From an uncultured Alphaproteobacteria bacterium (GTDB lineage: Bacteria; Pseudomonadota; Alphaproteobacteria; HIMB59; GCA-002718135), in NCBI GenBank assembly GCA_902602695.1, contig CACKRO010000003.1:1-64000 (forward strand): DNA of 64,000 nt, read 5' to 3'. Position 1 is the stretch's first letter. Every line of letters begins with the position of its first letter. The notes under the pieces were generated by a model. It ran no database searches. It worked only from the letters and a program-made list of their open reading frames with translations, and was not told where the DNA came from. The position numbers were made by a program, and so were the translations under genes. Below are positions 1 to 9,708 of the stretch, one piece after another.

Positions 1-1
1 T

Positions 2-607
2 GTAAAATCTACAATAAACATTACAGAACAAGCTATAGATTTAGATAATAGTTATCCAACGTTGCTTACTCTTGCCAGACTTGAAAAAAGAAAAGGACAT
101 TCATTAATTCTTAAATCTATTTTTAATTTAAAAAAAATCTATCCAGACATTCAATATATAATTGCTGGTGAAGGTGGTGAGCTAGAAAATATAAAGAATG
201 AAGTAAAAAATTATAATCTAGAATCAAATGTTAAGTTAGTTGGAACAATAAATGAAAATCAAAAAAAATTTATTTTTTCTAAAACTGATATTATGATTAT
301 GCCAACACTTGATGAAACTCATGTAAATTCTATTGAAGGTTTTGGAATCGCATATATTGAGGCAGCACAATATGGAATTCCTTCAATCGCTTCAAATGTT
401 GGAGGCACCCCTGAAGCTGTATTGCATAATAAAACAGGTTTAATTATTAATAATTTTAATGAATTAGATAAATCAATTAAGAAACTAGTTGAGAACAAAC
501 AAAATAGAATTGAATTAGGGCAAAATGCAAAAAATAGAGCCGACAATGAATTAAACTGGGAAAAACAAGTAGCAAAATACAATAAGTTGATAGATGATAT
601 TCAATGA
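2..607 (+). CDS. Glycosyltransferase, GT4-like, 5' truncated by window edge
   Basis: The frame is open from base 2, so the gene begins outside the window and only the C-terminal part (about 201 residues) is visible. It looks like the nucleotide-sugar-binding half of a GT-B glycosyltransferase: a GEGGE segment follows the LARLEKRKG strand, and a late EGFGIAYIEAAQYG-type segment followed by GGTPEAV matches the donor-binding C-terminal domain of family 1/4 enzymes. Such enzymes transfer sugars to lipid or polysaccharide acceptors at the cytoplasmic membrane face; the acceptor cannot be read here. The stop overlaps the next start (ATGA), so it is probably co-transcribed with the downstream dehydrogenase. 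Confidence 0.85.
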   Translation, partial: VKSTINITEQAIDLDNSYPTLLTLARLEKRKGHSLILKSIFNLKKIYPDIQYIIAGEGGELENIKNEVKNYNLESNVKLVGTINENQKKFIFSKTDIMIMPTLDETHVNSIEGFGIAYIEAAQYGIPSIASNVGGTPEAVLHNKTGLIINNFNELDKSIKKLVENKQNRIELGQNAKNRADNELNWEKQVAKYNKLIDDIQ

Positions 608-1536
608 CTATATTATTTCATAACACAACTTTTGATAAAATTGATGTTTGGAAAAAAACAATAAAAAAATATTTTAAAAATGAAAAAATAATTTCTATCA
701 AAGACTATAAAAATTTTAATGATGTAAATTGTGCAATTATTTGGAATCTGCCAGATAACATTCTTTCAAGGCTAAAAAATCTCCAAGTTATTTTCTCTAT
801 GGGAGCTGGAGTAGATCACATTCTAAAGCTTAAAAATTATAATAAAAAAATTCCCATAATCAGAATAAAAGATGAAGAAATGGGGAAGAGAATTGCCAAT
901 TATTCTTTAGCTCAAATACTAAATCATCAATTAAATTTTAAAATTTTTCAAAATTCTCAAAGCAAACAATACTGGTCTGGCGAAAGGACACCAATTGATA
1001 ATAAAAATTTAACAGTAGGTATTCTAGGTCTAGGCTTTCTTGGTAATCATATTGCAAAATTACTAAATAAATTAAATTATAATGTTATTGCATATAAAAA
1101 AAATCGAGCAAAAGTAAAAAATGTAAAAATATATACAGGTAAGAATATTATAAGTTTTATTAAAAGCTCTGATGTTATCATTTCTATTCTACCATCAACA
1201 GCTCATACAAATAATATAATTGATAAAAAATTTTTAAAAAATATGAAAAAAAATTCTTGTTTAATCAATATAGGCAGAGGAAATGCAATTGAAGAGAAAG
1301 ACCTTCTAAATCATTTAAAGAAAAATAAAAATTTTTATGCTTATTTGGATGTCTTTAAAGATGAACCTTTAAAATCAAGTAGTCAATTTTGGAAATTGCC
1401 AAATGTAACTATTACTCCACACGTGGCAGGTGTAACAGCTATAGATCCATCTATTAAATATATGTACTCCAAATATAAAAAACTAAGAAAAAATAAAAAT
1501 ATAAAATCAGATGTTAATCCATCTAATGGATATTAA
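604..1536 (+). CDS. D-isomer-specific 2-hydroxyacid dehydrogenase (GhrA-like)
   Basis: A 310-residue NAD(P)-dependent 2-hydroxyacid dehydrogenase, the normal family length. The Rossmann glycine motif GLGFLG lies in the middle. The catalytic Arg is in INIGRG, the Glu in FKDEPL and the His in TPHVAG, in the expected order. The overall pattern resembles glyoxylate/hydroxypyruvate reductase A, which reduces small 2-oxoacids in the cytoplasm, but the substrate is not determined by sequence. It overlaps the preceding glycosyltransferase gene by four bases and converges on dapE, with their stop codons overlapping. Confidence 0.85.
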   Translation: MTILFHNTTFDKIDVWKKTIKKYFKNEKIISIKDYKNFNDVNCAIIWNLPDNILSRLKNLQVIFSMGAGVDHILKLKNYNKKIPIIRIKDEEMGKRIANYSLAQILNHQLNFKIFQNSQSKQYWSGERTPIDNKNLTVGILGLGFLGNHIAKLLNKLNYNVIAYKKNRAKVKNVKIYTGKNIISFIKSSDVIISILPSTAHTNNIIDKKFLKNMKKNSCLINIGRGNAIEEKDLLNHLKKNKNFYAYLDVFKDEPLKSSSQFWKLPNVTITPHVAGVTAIDPSIKYMYSKYKKLRKNKNIKSDVNPSNGY

Positions 1537-2711
1537 TTGACATCAAAATAATTTTCTAAAATCCTAAAATAAATACTTTCTAATTTAATAATATCTTCAA
1601 CAAAAACAAATTCATCTACTTTATGAAGAGTTTGATTTCTAAGACCTAACTCTACTACTTCACAATAGTTCTTAATATATCTTGCATCAGAAGTACCACC
1701 ATCGGTTGCTTGCTCAGGCGGGCTATTTCTGCCTGTAACATCAGAAATTGATTTTGAAATAATATTATATAAATCACCAGCTTTATTCAAAAATGACTCA
1801 GCTGTTGCATCATATGTATAAGTGCAACTAGCGTTTTCCAGTTTAGAGAAAATCTTTTCTATTTTATTATCAATCCATTTTATAAGTGAGTCAGATGAGT
1901 GCATATCATTAAATCTAATATTAACTGTTGCTTTAGCTAATTCTGGAATTACGTTTTGAACTGGATTTCCTATATCAATAGTAGCAATTTGAACTGATGT
2001 TGGTAAAAAATTTTCATTACCTTCATCTAGCGGCTCCTCTAATATACTATTTAATAAATTTACTAAGTGATGTGAAGAATTTTCAGCTAAATGAGAATTC
2101 GCCGTATGTCCCTGAATACCTTTTACCTGAAAAAAGAAACTAACTGATCCTCTTCTTCCAATTTTTACTTTATCACCGACCTCATTTTTAGAAGTTGGCT
2201 CACCAACAAGACAATGATCAAATTTGTAATTTTGTTTACTTGCCCATTCTAGAATTCTAGGTGTGCCGTTTACAGAATCTCTTTCTTCATCACCTGTGAT
2301 AATAAATGAAATTTTACCAGGAAGATTTTTATACTTATCTATAAATCTTTTAGCGGCACTGATAAAACAAGCAACACTGCTTTTCATATCTTCACTACCT
2401 CTTCCATAAAGTTTACCTTCATCTATTTTTGATGAAAAAGGAGGGTATTTCCAAGAATTTTCATTTCCTACAGGAACTACATCTGTGTGACCAGCATAAG
2501 CAAAATGCTTTCCTTCATTTCCTATCGTTGCAAACAAATTTTTTACTTCATAAGAATTGTTTCCAGAGAAAGTTAATGGATGACAGTCACATCCCATAGC
2601 ATTTAGGTGATTTGCAACGACTGTTAAAGCGCCTTCATCTTTTGGAGTTACACTTGCACATTTAACTAAGGATTGTGTAAGATTAACCGGATCAAAATTA
2701 ATTTCTGACAT
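1533..2711 (-). CDS. dapE: Succinyl-diaminopimelate desuccinylase DapE
   Basis: An M20-family zinc peptidase of 392 residues. It hydrolyses N-succinyl-LL-diaminopimelate to succinate and LL-DAP in the lysine/peptidoglycan pathway. The first metal-binding motif AGHTDVVP is at residues 73-80 (H75, D77), GRGSEDMK follows, and the catalytic Glu pair is in GDEERD. The dimerisation domain and the late C-terminal His region (NQTLHKVDEF) are present. The gene overlaps dapD by one base and is the last gene of the minus-strand operon starting at rpmH; DapD supplies the succinylated intermediate, which fits the pairing. Confidence 0.95.
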   Translation of the reverse strand: MSEINFDPVNLTQSLVKCASVTPKDEGALTVVANHLNAMGCDCHPLTFSGNNSYEVKNLFATIGNEGKHFAYAGHTDVVPVGNENSWKYPPFSSKIDEGKLYGRGSEDMKSSVACFISAAKRFIDKYKNLPGKISFIITGDEERDSVNGTPRILEWASKQNYKFDHCLVGEPTSKNEVGDKVKIGRRGSVSFFFQVKGIQGHTANSHLAENSSHHLVNLLNSILEEPLDEGNENFLPTSVQIATIDIGNPVQNVIPELAKATVNIRFNDMHSSDSLIKWIDNKIEKIFSKLENASCTYTYDATAESFLNKAGDLYNIISKSISDVTGRNSPPEQATDGGTSDARYIKNYCEVVELGLRNQTLHKVDEFVFVEDIIKLESIYFRILENYFDVN

Positions 2712-3535
2712 TAATCTCTTAAAAGATCATTGATTGATGTTTTACTTCTGGTCTTTTCATCAACTCTTTTAACAATAATAGCACAGTATAAAGAAGGATT
2801 GATATCCCCTTCTTTTTTTCCTGGTAATGTGCCTGGTACAACAACCGAATAAGCTGGAACTTTTCCCATATGAATTTCTCCAGTTGATCGATCGACTATT
2901 TTTGTAGACGCTCCAATAAATACACCCATTGATAAAACCGCACCTTCACCAACTATAACACCCTCAGCCACTTCACTTCTTGCTCCAATAAAACAATTGT
3001 CTTCAATAATTACAGGATTTGCTTGAAGAGGTTCAAGTACACCGCCAATACCAGCGCCTCCAGAAATATGACAGTTTTTCCCTATTTGCGCACATGAACC
3101 AACTGTTGCCCAAGTATCAATCATTGTTCCCTCATCAACATATGCACCAAGATTTACAAAAGAAGGCATTAAAACAACACCCTTAGCAATAAATGCAGAT
3201 TTTCTTACAACAGCGTCTGGTACATATCGAAATCCCGCTTTCAAATGATCATCTTTAGTCCAATTTGCAGTTTTACTTTCTACTTTGTCGAACCAAGTGG
3301 CATGCGATGCTTTAATAATTTCATTATCATTTAATCTGAAACTTAAAAGAATTGCCTTTTTAATCCATTGATTAACTTGCCATTCATTATTAATTTTTTC
3401 ACAAACCCTTAAGTTCCCACTATCAAGTTTGTTTAAAGTTTCATCTACTGCATTTCTAATATCACCTGCAGTATTGACATTAATATTATCTCTATCCTCA
3501 AAGGCATGATTTATAATTTTTTCGAGATCACTCAT
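2711..3535 (-). CDS. dapD: Tetrahydrodipicolinate N-succinyltransferase DapD
   Basis: A 274-residue left-handed beta-helix acyltransferase that succinylates tetrahydrodipicolinate with succinyl-CoA in lysine biosynthesis. Hexapeptide-type repeats run through the middle (around [16 protein letters not shown] to [14 protein letters not shown]), and the [11 protein letters not shown] segment typical of DapD is intact. The length equals the usual family length. The start overlaps the stop of the upstream HAD gene by four bases and its end overlaps dapE by one, indicating translational coupling. Confidence 0.96.
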   Translation of the reverse strand: MSDLEKIINHAFEDRDNINVNTAGDIRNAVDETLNKLDSGNLRVCEKINNEWQVNQWIKKAILLSFRLNDNEIIKASHATWFDKVESKTANWTKDDHLKAGFRYVPDAVVRKSAFIAKGVVLMPSFVNLGAYVDEGTMIDTWATVGSCAQIGKNCHISGGAGIGGVLEPLQANPVIIEDNCFIGARSEVAEGVIVGEGAVLSMGVFIGASTKIVDRSTGEIHMGKVPAYSVVVPGTLPGKKEGDINPSLYCAIIVKRVDEKTRSKTSINDLLRD

Positions 3536-4206
3536 ATTTTACCCTCATTTACATCTTTTAAAAATAAACTCAAATCTCTTGTTTGGAAATCTAAATATTC
3601 TTTAGATGCTTCAATATCATCGGAAAAATTCTCATAACCAGCATCAACCCAGACAGGTGTGAAACCAACTTTTTTTGCTGGAACTAAATTCTTTGCAATA
3701 TCATCAAACATTGCTGATTTATTTGCTTCGATATCAAATAAGTCGATAATTTTTTCATAAGGAGAAATTTCTGGCTTGGGAACATAATCGGCCATTTTAA
3801 TATCATATATTTCATCAAAAAAATTTGTTAGATTTATTTTCTCTAAAATATCCAAGACATGTTGCTTATTTGCGTTTGTATAAATAATTTTTCTTCCCTC
3901 AAGTTTATATAGTTCATCATTAAGATTTTGATTTGGACCAACAATTGAGTAATCTAACTTATGAACTTCTTCTAAAAAATAATCAGGATCCACGCCATGA
4001 TTATCCATCATACCTCTTAATGTTGTGCCATGTTGCTTGTAATATTTTGCTTGTAGTTTTTTTGCTTCAGCTAATTCCATATTTAAATTTTTAGCAACAA
4101 ATTCACCCATCAACTTATGTACTTGCTGAAAAATTCCACTGTCAGCAGAGTAAAGTGTATTGTCTAGATCAAATATCCAGGTATTGATGTTATCTTTAAA
4201 GTTCAT
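3532..4206 (-). CDS. HAD-superfamily hydrolase, pyrimidine 5'-nucleotidase type
   Basis: A 224-residue HAD hydrolase with the nucleophile motif FDLDNTLY (D13, D15), the Thr of motif II in IYTNANK, Lys in VPKPE and the acidic motif IV in FDDIAKN. The sequence matches the subgroup annotated as pyrimidine 5'-nucleotidase, which commonly sits between argB and dapD in Alphaproteobacteria. It probably dephosphorylates a small phosphorylated metabolite; the physiological substrate is not established by the sequence. It is separated from argB by no spacer and overlaps dapD by four bases. Confidence 0.88.
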   Translation of the reverse strand: MNFKDNINTWIFDLDNTLYSADSGIFQQVHKLMGEFVAKNLNMELAEAKKLQAKYYKQHGTTLRGMMDNHGVDPDYFLEEVHKLDYSIVGPNQNLNDELYKLEGRKIIYTNANKQHVLDILEKINLTNFFDEIYDIKMADYVPKPEISPYEKIIDLFDIEANKSAMFDDIAKNLVPAKKVGFTPVWVDAGYENFSDDIEASKEYLDFQTRDLSLFLKDVNEGKI

Positions 4207-5118
4207 TTAATTACTAGTTATTTGTGTACCAATTCCATGTTCAGTGAATAACTCTAATATTACTGAATGAGGAATTCTTCCATCTAAAATAGTAGATTTT
4301 TTAACACCTTTTTTCATTGCATCAATACATGTATTAATTTTCGGCTTCATACCTCCAGAAATATATTCTTTATTAGCAATACTTTTAGCTTCTTCCAAAG
4401 TTATTGATGAGATTAATTTTTCATCTTTGTCTAAAATTCCAGGTACATCGGTTAGTAATAATAATTTACTTGCCTGTAACTCACCTGCTATAAAACCCGC
4501 TACTGTGTCAGCATTGATATTATATATAAAATTATTTTCATCCTTACCTAAAGGAGATATGACAGGTATTTGACCGTTTTTTATAAAGTCAGTTAACATA
4601 TCTTTGTTTAATTTTTTTGGTTGTCCAACAAAACCAATATCAACAATTTTTTCAATATTTGAATCACTATCTTTAATTTCTACATTCAATTTAGTTGCAG
4701 TAATTAAGTTATCATTACCAGATACTCCTATAGCTTTTCCACCAGAGGAACTTATTGATTCTACTATTTCTGAATTGATATCTTTAGATAAAACTTCTTC
4801 AACTACCTTAATTGTTTCTTTATCAGTAACTCGTAATCCTTCAACAAATTGTGTTGATATATTTTTTGATTTTAACCTCTCACCAATTTGAGGTCCTCCA
4901 CCATGAATAATAATTGGTGACACACCTATTTCTTTTAATAATCCAATATCTCTGGAAAAACTTTCTGATAGTTTTTTATCTCCCATTGCATGTCCACCAT
5001 ACTTTATAACAATAGTATCTCCACTATGTTCTCTTATGTAAGGAAGAGCTTCAACTAATGTAGAAGCTTTATGAATAAAATAAGCTTGATCACTTTCTGA
5101 TAAAAAATCAAATTTCAT
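4207..5118 (-). CDS. argB: Acetylglutamate kinase ArgB
   Basis: An amino-acid kinase of 303 residues that phosphorylates N-acetylglutamate in arginine biosynthesis. The N-terminal phosphate-binding strand VIKYGGHAMGD, the IHGGGPQIG loop and the late NADTVAG / SGGMKPK segments of the family are all seen. It overlaps engB by four bases and abuts the HAD gene. Its place between engB and dapD is the arrangement found widely in Alphaproteobacteria. Confidence 0.96.
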   Translation of the reverse strand: MKFDFLSESDQAYFIHKASTLVEALPYIREHSGDTIVIKYGGHAMGDKKLSESFSRDIGLLKEIGVSPIIIHGGGPQIGERLKSKNISTQFVEGLRVTDKETIKVVEEVLSKDINSEIVESISSSGGKAIGVSGNDNLITATKLNVEIKDSDSNIEKIVDIGFVGQPKKLNKDMLTDFIKNGQIPVISPLGKDENNFIYNINADTVAGFIAGELQASKLLLLTDVPGILDKDEKLISSITLEEAKSIANKEYISGGMKPKINTCIDAMKKGVKKSTILDGRIPHSVILELFTEHGIGTQITSN

Positions 5119-5741
5119 GATGATTGTGAAATCCCGTATATAGATCTTTGGATTTCAGTAATACCATTATTTTTCTTTGTTTCAGATTGATAGATATTTT
5201 CAAAAGAATCTTTATAATTTTTCATTAAACTCAGAATTGATTTCTTTTGATAATCTAAATAACTTTTAGAAACCTTATCGATTTTTGTTAAAATTATTGA
5301 GAATTTTCTTGAACAACTACCTAATAAATCAAACATATCTATATCAGAATTTTTGATTCCAACTTTTGAGTCTATAAGTAAAAAAACATGATCTAATTTA
5401 TCTCTATTTTCAATATACTCTTCTATAAGTGTCATAAGATTTTCTCTTGCAACTTTTGATACTTTTGCAAAACCATAACCTGGTAAATCTATCATATTAA
5501 TTTTTTCACTAATAACGAAAATATTTATAGCCTGTGTTCTTCCCGGTGTTTTACTTGTTTTAGCCAGTTTTTTAGTTCCAGTTATTGAATTAATTAAGCT
5601 TGATTTTCCAACGTTTGACCTTCCTATAAAACAACATTCTCTTTTAATCTCTAAGTAAGGAATATCTTTGTACGAAGGAAATGAACCTAGAAACTTATTG
5701 TTTTTGAAAAACTTATTTAGATTTTTATTTAGGCTAGCCAT
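5115..5741 (-). CDS. engB: Ribosome-biogenesis GTPase EngB/YsxC/YihA
   Basis: A 208-residue TrmE-Era-Obg-type small GTPase needed for large ribosomal subunit assembly. G1 is GRSNVGKSSLIN, G3 is DLPGYGFA and G4 is TKIDK, in the correct order and spacing. The gene overlaps both neighbours (8 bases with yidC, 4 with argB), which indicates that it is read as part of the rpmH-to-dapE operon. Confidence 0.95.
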   Translation of the reverse strand: MASLNKNLNKFFKNNKFLGSFPSYKDIPYLEIKRECCFIGRSNVGKSSLINSITGTKKLAKTSKTPGRTQAINIFVISEKINMIDLPGYGFAKVSKVARENLMTLIEEYIENRDKLDHVFLLIDSKVGIKNSDIDMFDLLGSCSRKFSIILTKIDKVSKSYLDYQKKSILSLMKNYKDSFENIYQSETKKNNGITEIQRSIYGISQSS

Positions 5742-7461
5742 TTTTGGCTAGTATTCTTCTTTGAATGAACCACTGTTGAGCAATTGATAAAATATTATTT
5801 ACAGACCAATATAAAACTAGCCCAGCTGCAAATCCAGCTAGTACAAAAGTAAATACAAAAGGAAGTAATGCAAAAATTCTAGCTTGTGTAGGATCAGCAG
5901 GTGCTGGATTTAATTTTTGCTGTAACCACATTGTGAAACCCATAATTATTGGAAGAATTCCAATATCAATTATGGAAAGTAATGGTGGTACATCCCAAGG
6001 AACTAATCCAAAAACTGTCATTAAACCTAATGGATCAGGTGCAGAGAGATCATGTATCCATCCATAAAAAGGTGCATGGTACATTTCAATGGTTACAAAT
6101 AAAACTTTATATAAAGAAAAGAAAATTGGTATCTGAACTAATATTGGCAGGCAACCTGCTACTGGATTAGCACCTTCTCTCTTATATAAAGCCATTAATT
6201 CTTGTTGCATTTTCTGTCTATCATTAGGATATGTCTCTTTTAATCTTTGCATATCTGGCTGAAGTTTTTTCATTTTTGCCATTGATTTGAATGATGCTTG
6301 TGCAAGAGGGAACAAAATTAAACGCATTAAAATGGTAAAAGCAATAATTGCTAAACCAAAATTACCTGCATACCCAAAAAACCAATTAATTGCATATGAG
6401 ACTGGTTTTGTTAAGAAACTAAACCATCCCCAGTCTATTGCATCGGTAAATCTTGGGATAGAAAGTTTTTCATCGTAAGCACTTAAAACATTTAATTTTT
6501 TCGCACCCACAAATAATTTTCCACCGTATTCTAAACTCTCACCAGAACTAACTTTGTATATTTGTCCTACGTATCCAGCTCTGTAACTATCCCTTCCATT
6601 ATTCCCATATCTATAATTGACATTAATTGACTGATTGGCATCAGGTATTAAAGCGGACATCCAATACTTGTCTGTAAACCCTAACCAACCACCTTGTGCT
6701 TTGTTATCACAAAATTCTTTCTTAGACGGCATCGATGAATTACAATCATCAGCAATATCATCATAATTTTTTTCCAATAATTCATCATTAATTAAACTGA
6801 TAAAACCTTCATGAAGAATAAAAAAATTAATAGTATCAGGAGTATTTATTCTTTTAATTAATCGGTAAGGGAATACTTCAATATTAGTATTTCCTTTATT
6901 TTCAATTTCTTGAGTAATTGAAAACATATACTCATCATCAATCGTATAATTAATTTTAAAGGTTATATTTTGACTATTTGTCCAACTTAACGTTACAGGG
7001 TTTGAGGGAGTTAAGTTAGTAGAGTTAGTTTTCCAAATTGTTTCTAAATCTGGTAATTCTACCTCAGTATCTTTCAATTCTTTCCACCCAGTTTCAATAT
7101 AATAGGGATTTGATGTTCCTTCTGGTAATAGAAGTTGAATATTATCAGAGTCAGGTTCTAAACTTGTTTTATATTTTGATAATATAAGATCATCAAGAAT
7201 TGCACCTTTAAGATTAATGGAACCCTTTATTGATGAATTACTAAAAATAACTCTATCCGTTTCAATTAAAGCCTCATCCCGACTTTTTATTTCTGAAATA
7301 GTTTCATTACCTTGCCCATCAATTGACGTAGCAGGTTCTAAAACTTCATCTTCTTCAAAAGATGTTGTTTGAATGGGTTGAGTTGGAAATAAAAATTGAA
7401 AAAAAATAATGATTGCAATTGAAATACCAATAGCAAGATATAAATTTCGTTGTTCGTTCAT
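5734..7461 (-). CDS. yidC: Membrane protein insertase YidC
   Basis: A 575-residue Oxa1/YidC insertase of the Gram-negative type. A short N-terminal segment is followed by a transmembrane helix (about residues 9-26), a large periplasmic beta-domain, and the five-helix core. The core region runs from [11 protein letters not shown] through the cytoplasmic [17 protein letters not shown] hairpin to [13 protein letters not shown] and [14 protein letters not shown]. It inserts inner-membrane proteins with or without SecYEG. Its start overlaps the yidD stop (ATGA), and it is flanked by yidD and engB as in other Alphaproteobacteria. Confidence 0.97.
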   Translation of the reverse strand: MNEQRNLYLAIGISIAIIIFFQFLFPTQPIQTTSFEEDEVLEPATSIDGQGNETISEIKSRDEALIETDRVIFSNSSIKGSINLKGAILDDLILSKYKTSLEPDSDNIQLLLPEGTSNPYYIETGWKELKDTEVELPDLETIWKTNSTNLTPSNPVTLSWTNSQNITFKINYTIDDEYMFSITQEIENKGNTNIEVFPYRLIKRINTPDTINFFILHEGFISLINDELLEKNYDDIADDCNSSMPSKKEFCDNKAQGGWLGFTDKYWMSALIPDANQSINVNYRYGNNGRDSYRAGYVGQIYKVSSGESLEYGGKLFVGAKKLNVLSAYDEKLSIPRFTDAIDWGWFSFLTKPVSYAINWFFGYAGNFGLAIIAFTILMRLILFPLAQASFKSMAKMKKLQPDMQRLKETYPNDRQKMQQELMALYKREGANPVAGCLPILVQIPIFFSLYKVLFVTIEMYHAPFYGWIHDLSAPDPLGLMTVFGLVPWDVPPLLSIIDIGILPIIMGFTMWLQQKLNPAPADPTQARIFALLPFVFTFVLAGFAAGLVLYWSVNNILSIAQQWFIQRRILAKNG

Positions 7462-7703
7462 TTATTTAAATCGTTTTTCTTTGGTACTGGATCAAAACCA
7501 TGTGAACCCCAAGGATGACACTTTGAAATTCTCTTTATTGATAATATTGATCCTCTAAATAAGCCATGTTCTTTTAATGATTTAACTGAGTATTCTGAAC
7601 ATGTAGGTAAATATCTACAGTTTTGACCAAGAAGGGGTGAAATAAAAAGCTGATATAATCTAATCATTAAAATTAAAGGGAATGAAATATATTTATTAAT
7701 CAT
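7458..7703 (-). CDS. yidD: Membrane protein insertion efficiency factor YidD
   Basis: An 81-residue small membrane-associated protein of the YidD (DUF37) family. It carries the family's Cys-rich core [11 protein letters not shown] and the C-terminal [13 protein letters not shown] motif. It assists YidC-dependent membrane insertion. It overlaps rnpA by eight bases and yidC by four bases. Confidence 0.94.
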   Translation of the reverse strand: MINKYISFPLILMIRLYQLFISPLLGQNCRYLPTCSEYSVKSLKEHGLFRGSILSIKRISKCHPWGSHGFDPVPKKNDLNK

Positions 7704-8025
7704 TTGCTTTTTCTTTAAGTTCTAATAGCAGTTTTTCAAATTTTTCTTCAAGTAGTGAAGTTTTAGCTATTAACACATAATATGAATTTATTTTACCATT
7801 AATAAGTATTTTTCTGGCTAATTCTCTCATTATTCTTTTTGCTTTATTTCTTTTAACAGCATTTCCAATTTTTTTAGATGCTGTGTATCCTATCCCAATA
7901 GAATTTTCTAGATCTTGATTGTGTAAAATTTGTACATTCATATTTTTACTTTTAACAAACTTTCCCTCATTTCGTATCATTACGAAAGTTGATCTTTTCT
8001 TAATTGTAAATATTTTATGGGCCAT
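7696..8025 (-). CDS. rnpA: Ribonuclease P protein component RnpA
   Basis: A 109-residue basic protein that binds the RNase P RNA and helps 5' maturation of tRNAs. The diagnostic RNR-type helix is visible as [15 protein letters not shown], preceded by the YTASKKIG strand. The gene lies eight bases downstream of rpmH, the near-universal bacterial arrangement. Confidence 0.93.
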   Translation of the reverse strand: MAHKIFTIKKRSTFVMIRNEGKFVKSKNMNVQILHNQDLENSIGIGYTASKKIGNAVKRNKAKRIMRELARKILINGKINSYYVLIAKTSLLEEKFEKLLLELKEKAND

Positions 8026-8033
8026 TAGGCCTA

Positions 8034-8168
8034 TTAAGCGCTTAACTGAGCTCTTCCTTTTGCACGGCGTCTGTTAATAATCTGACGTCCTGCCTTAGTA
8101 GCCATTCTAGCTCTAAAGCCGTGTCTTCTTTTTCTAATTACTCTACTAGGTTGGTATGTTCGTTTCAT
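8034..8168 (-). CDS. rpmH: Large ribosomal subunit protein bL34
   Basis: A 44-codon reading frame, found by direct translation of the minus strand. The protein begins [20 protein letters not shown] and continues with [11 protein letters not shown], ending [10 protein letters not shown], which is unmistakable bL34. It is the first gene of the minus-strand operon ending at dapE, with rnpA eight bases downstream. Confidence 0.97.
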   Translation of the reverse strand: MKRTYQPSRVIRKRRHGFRARMATKAGRQIINRRRAKGRAQLSA

Positions 8169-8183
8169 ATTAAATCTTTGGGC

Positions 8184-8212
8184 CTAATACGAATTCATTA
8201 TATATAAGTCAA
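8184..8212 (-). promoter_or_regulatory. Candidate sigma-70 promoter for rpmH operon
   Basis: Read on the minus strand there is TTGACT (8212-8207), a 17-base spacer and TATTAG (8189-8184). Position and spacing suit the vegetative sigma factor. The predicted start of transcription would leave a leader of only about nine bases before the rpmH ATG at 8168. This is a motif match only. Confidence 0.4.
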
Positions 8213-8231
8213 ATATTTACTTGGATATTCA

Positions 8232-9065
8232 ATGAAAATTATAAGAAAAACTGATGAATTACAGCAAATCTTAGTTTTAATTAAAGACAAAGGTCAATCA
8301 ATTGGTTCAGTTCTAACAATGGGTAACTTACATGACGGACATTTATCGCTAATCAAAGAGGCACAGATAAATAATGATTTTGTTGTAACTTCAATTTTTA
8401 TTAATCCAACACAATTTAATAATGAAACAGATTTCAGTTCTTATCCAAAAACAATAGATGATGACATCGCTAAATTAGAAAAAATAGATTGTGATTTATT
8501 ATTCTTGCCAGAGATACAAGAAATCTATCCAGGAGATTTACTAAAACAAAATATTGTAAACAATTTTAGAGGTATTCTATGTGATAAATATAGACCAGGC
8601 CATTTTGATGGAGTTACTACTGTTGTAGATATTTTCTTTAGTATAATTAAGCCAAATGCAAGTTACTTTGGTGAAAAAGATTTTCAACAAATAAAAATAA
8701 TTCAAGAGTTAGTAAAAATTAAAAATCACAATATTAAAATTGTATCATGCCCTTCTATTAGAGATGATAGGGGTATGAGTCTATCCTCAAGGAATTCAAA
8801 ATTTACCAATGATCAATTAAAAATATTTAATCAATTAGGAAGTAAAATTTATGAATTTATAAATTTGTGTAAAAAAAAATCTAGTAATATTAATTTTGAT
8901 GATTTTAAAAAACAGATATTAGAAAATAGTATTAACAAGATTGATTACATTGAAATCAGAAATGAAAATAACTTAGACATAACAAACGTTTCTTCTGAGT
9001 CGCGGCTTTTTATTGCTTTATACATTGGTGAAATAAGAATTATTGATAACTTTAAATTATACTAA
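8232..9065 (+). CDS. panC: Pantothenate synthetase PanC
   Basis: A 277-residue pantoate-beta-alanine ligase that makes pantothenate, the coenzyme A precursor, via a pantoyl-adenylate. The nucleotidyltransferase HIGH-like motif is TMGNLHDGH, FINPTQFN follows, GEKDFQQ lies in the middle and the second signature is SLSSRN. The C-terminal domain is intact. panB and panD are not in this window. It is divergent from rpmH with a 63-base shared promoter region and convergent with the next gene (four-base overlap). Confidence 0.95.
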   Translation: MKIIRKTDELQQILVLIKDKGQSIGSVLTMGNLHDGHLSLIKEAQINNDFVVTSIFINPTQFNNETDFSSYPKTIDDDIAKLEKIDCDLLFLPEIQEIYPGDLLKQNIVNNFRGILCDKYRPGHFDGVTTVVDIFFSIIKPNASYFGEKDFQQIKIIQELVKIKNHNIKIVSCPSIRDDRGMSLSSRNSKFTNDQLKIFNQLGSKIYEFINLCKKKSSNINFDDFKKQILENSINKIDYIEIRNENNLDITNVSSESRLFIALYIGEIRIIDNFKLY

Positions 9066-9670
9066 GGTATTAACCATTCGTATTCTGGTTCATTATTAAT
9101 AAATTTTAATTTCAATCTACGATGACCTGAAATTTCTAAATATAGCCAATCAATTTCGTCAATTTTATTTTCGACTACGGTAAAATTTTTATAACCTTGC
9201 TCACTTTCTTCAAGACTTGGTTCTGTGCCACTTAGATGCTCTGGAATTCCATCTTCTGGAAACTCAGTAACAGAGCTTGGGTCTTTTAATGTTAAATAAC
9301 ATTTTCTACTAAACAGTCTTGTCTTATCCCACATTTCTTTAGCTTTCTCATTTTGATTATTTATTGAAGAAGTTGTTTTGATACGCAATTGAATTTTCAG
9401 TTTATGATCATAAAAAACAAAAAGAGATTTATTTTTTTTTTGTAAATTAGAAACTTTAGGGGATCTAAAATCTGTATGAAAATTTAGTATTAAATTAGCA
9501 GGGTCGAATTTTCGTAAAACTACCACTCTCGAATCTATTCCGCCTTCAGCATCAACATTGCTAATTACAGGAGTGTGAAAAGCATGTTTTCTATCCTTAA
9601 CACCTCTGGTTAAGTTTTTTTTAATATCTTCAAATATTTCTTGAGTATTTTCTTTTGAAGAAGTCGACAT
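9062..9670 (-). CDS. Pyridoxamine 5'-phosphate oxidase-like flavoprotein
   Basis: A 202-residue protein from the ATG at 9670, chosen because AGGA lies at the right distance upstream; an earlier in-frame ATG at 9733 would overlap the divergent CCA gene and add an untypical stretch. The split-barrel FMN-binding pattern is visible: RVVVLRKFD, FHTDFRSPKV and a C-terminal ISGHRRLK strand. It lacks the typical PdxH C-terminal RLAP ending, so it is called PNPOx-like rather than PdxH. It probably binds a flavin; the substrate is unknown. Confidence 0.75.
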   Translation of the reverse strand: MSTSSKENTQEIFEDIKKNLTRGVKDRKHAFHTPVISNVDAEGGIDSRVVVLRKFDPANLILNFHTDFRSPKVSNLQKKNKSLFVFYDHKLKIQLRIKTTSSINNQNEKAKEMWDKTRLFSRKCYLTLKDPSSVTEFPEDGIPEHLSGTEPSLEESEQGYKNFTVVENKIDEIDWLYLEISGHRRLKLKFINNEPEYEWLIP

Positions 9671-9708
9671 AGTTCCTGTAATATAAATTGTTTTGAAAAA
9701 ATAGCTAG